DNA from: JBAWYM01 sp037143575
Lineage (GTDB): Bacteria > Patescibacteriota > Gracilibacteria > Peribacterales > Peribacteraceae
Length of the DNA stretch: 32,126 nt
Direction: 5' to 3'
Assembly: GCA_037143575.1 (NCBI GenBank)
Contig: JBAWYM010000016.1
Coordinates: forward strand, 1-32,126
The notes beneath the pieces were generated by a model. The model did not search any database. It was not told the origin of the DNA and saw nothing but the letters and a program-made list of their open reading frames with translations. Made by a program: the position numbers and the translations under genes. This document shows, one piece after another, positions 31,007-32,126 of the stretch (positions within the stretch are counted from its first letter, which is position 1; each line of letters begins with the position of its first letter).

Positions 31007-31397
31007 GGGATGGGGGAGAAGAATGCCATATCTGCCTGCTCTTCCAGACGAAGAAGGAGAGCAGGCAGATGGTCAGAAGAGAGAAGAGAACATTGGCGAT
31101 GAGTGCATTGTCCCAGAGCGCCCCCCACGTTTCGGCGTTCAAGAGCATCATCGGATCCTCCAGACAGGCTGCGATGATGTCGCGTCCTGTCCCGGCACTG
31201 ATGTTGACGATGAGGAGGGAGAGGAAATGCGCCAGGACGAGAATGAGGATTCCTGCGGCGATCGAAGACATCAGAAACCCCTTCAATTTTCGTTGTTCCC
31301 GCAGGAGGGCGATTCTCCCGAACACGCGTCCGACGAATCCCGGCGTGGGGGACACCCTTTCGTCTGCGCAATGGAGGAGATCTTGGAAAGTTGTCAT
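30996..31397 (-). CDS. Putative membrane anti-sigma factor, 133 aa
   Basis: A cytoplasmic N-terminal part (~45 residues, FQDLLHCADERVSPTPGFVGRVFGRI) followed by two membrane helices (about 46-66, SSIAAGILILVLAHFLSLLIV; about 100-118, VLFSLLTICLLSFFVWK). It begins by an ATGA overlap with the ECF sigma gene, the standard place for its anti-sigma partner. It lacks a HxxxCxxC zinc motif, so it would be a non-ZAS anti-sigma. Assignment is by position and topology. Confidence 0.65.
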   Translation of the reverse strand: MTTFQDLLHCADERVSPTPGFVGRVFGRIALLREQRKLKGFLMSSIAAGILILVLAHFLSLLIVNISAGTGRDIIAACLEDPMMLLNAETWGALWDNALIANVLFSLLTICLLSFFVWKSRQIWHSSPPSHAH

Positions 31398-31993
31398 GGA
31401 AGTGAAGGGTAGTGCCGCTCGATTGCGGTTTTGAGAGTGTCTTTTGCACGTCTCAGGTGTGTGCGGATGGTATTGATCGGGAGTGCGAGAGCTTCGGCGA
31501 TTTCCTCGTAGGAGAGACCGTCGAAGTAGTAGAGCGCGAGCACCGTACGATATTTTTCGGGCAGAGTTTTGAGGGATTCCCGCACGATGCGGATGTCGTC
31601 TTCCCGCGCCAGTGCGAGATCCGGTCCGTCGTCGGAGGAAGGGAAATTATCGGTGAGGCGATCGGCGGATTCATCGGCGTCATTACGCTCCAGATCGGAG
31701 AAGAGGATGGATTTCTTCTTCTCCGCGAGATTGCGGCAGAGGTTGGTGCAGACGCGGTAGAGCCAGGGCCGGATGGGGCGCGAGAGATCGAGGCGCGGGA
31801 GAGTCCGGTCCAGGCGGATGAAGGTTTCTTGGGCAATATCCTCGGCGTCGTGCTGATCATTCGTGAAGCGAAATGCGTGGCGGTAGAGCGGAGTGGAATA
31901 CCGTTCCACGAGCAGTCGAAACGCACGTTCATCCCCGGCGAGATGCTGGAGACACAGGTCTTCGTCTGTCGGAAGATCGCTTGCGGGAGGCAT
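31394..31993 (-). CDS. ECF-type RNA polymerase sigma factor
   Basis: Directs RNA polymerase to a special promoter set. Sigma region 2 (FRLLVERYSTPLYRHAFRFTNDQHDAEDIAQETFIRL, with the WLYRVCTNLCRN end) and region 4 (LPEKYRTVLALYYFDGLSYEEIAEALALPINTIRTHLRRAKDTL, helix-turn-helix) are clear; region 3 is absent, so it is a group 4 (ECF) sigma. The linker is acidic (DADESADRLTDNFPSSDDGPD). About 199 residues from ATG 31993; in-frame starts at 32047 and 32077 are possible. First gene of a four-gene operon. A GGAAC-like site at 32080-32084 could be an autoregulatory -35. Confidence 0.92.
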   Translation of the reverse strand: MPPASDLPTDEDLCLQHLAGDERAFRLLVERYSTPLYRHAFRFTNDQHDAEDIAQETFIRLDRTLPRLDLSRPIRPWLYRVCTNLCRNLAEKKKSILFSDLERNDADESADRLTDNFPSSDDGPDLALAREDDIRIVRESLKTLPEKYRTVLALYYFDGLSYEEIAEALALPINTIRTHLRRAKDTLKTAIERHYPSLP

Positions 31994-32126
31994 GGGAGAG
32001 TTTCCACGGAAGTGTACACCTGGGAGGACGATGTTAGTTTCGCGCATTCGTTGTATCGTTTTGATATTTTCAATCACTCGTTCCCAATTAAAATCCCAAT
32101 CCCAGAGCCGAAAAGTCGGGGTCCGC
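31994..32126. other. Region upstream of the ECF sigma gene
   Basis: On the minus strand GGGAAC (32080-32085) and a TCAAA about 13 nt later resemble an ECF-type promoter only loosely. No further gene starts before the window ends. Confidence 0.3.

Noticed and set aside
1..32126. CRISPR array, tRNA or rRNA genes
   Set aside because: No regular repeat-spacer pattern, and no T-arm or 16S/23S core sequences that hold up on inspection.

Overview
The window looks like a chromosomal segment of a Patescibacteria/CPR bacterium, most plausibly the Peregrinibacteria/Peribacteria group. This is inferred from the kind of genes present and was not placed by any search. UGA acts as a stop here: prfB (RF2) is present, its own frameshift site uses UGA, and many genes end in TGA. 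The Gly-recoded UGA code of Gracilibacteria is therefore unlikely. Coding density is high, intergenic regions are short and full of palindromic repeats, and most genes lack a Shine-Dalgarno sequence.

Layout. 1-5011: an unknown gene, then the infC-rpmI-rplT translation operon (minus strand), a PilN/PilO-like membrane pair (minus) and prfB (plus) with a programmed +1 frameshift. 5011-14332: an accessory-looking block. It holds three divergent paralogues of a large cysteine-rich zinc-ribbon protein (37, 38 and 40 Cys), two TrmB-type winged-helix regulators, a threonine-synthase-like PLP enzyme, an unknown gene and several repeat families. One paralogue plus its regulator is bracketed by copies of a ~45-110 bp repeat that includes a duplicated gene 3' end. 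14501-16801: an unknown gene with a leaderless-type promoter, a 56-residue bacterial histone-fold protein with its own terminator, and an IS630-family insertion sequence with a probable -1 frameshift. 16826-19929: class I fructose-bisphosphate aldolase, a HAD phosphatase, a lipoprotein and an unknown gene. 19992-23152: envelope genes (LysM-M23 hydrolase, D,D-carboxypeptidase, FtsQ). 23187-27326: repeat-rich DNA around a GT4 glycosyltransferase and a YkgJ-like metal-binding protein, then nnrD and pgeF (metabolite repair or salvage). 27327-32126: dGTPase and a second M23 hydrolase that converge on a perfect 50-bp palindrome, a secreted Ala-rich protein, and an operon of ECF sigma factor, putative membrane anti-sigma factor, DUF5666-like protein and a four-helix membrane protein.

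Most notable: the three-gene cysteine-rich family with regulators and flanking repeats; the bacterial histone; palindromic repeats inserted in frame into at least two proteins; -10 boxes exactly 6 nt before start codons (leaderless mRNAs); and pyrimidine-rich tracts before start codons where a Shine-Dalgarno sequence would be expected. Functions of the cysteine-rich proteins and the unknown genes are not known from sequence alone.
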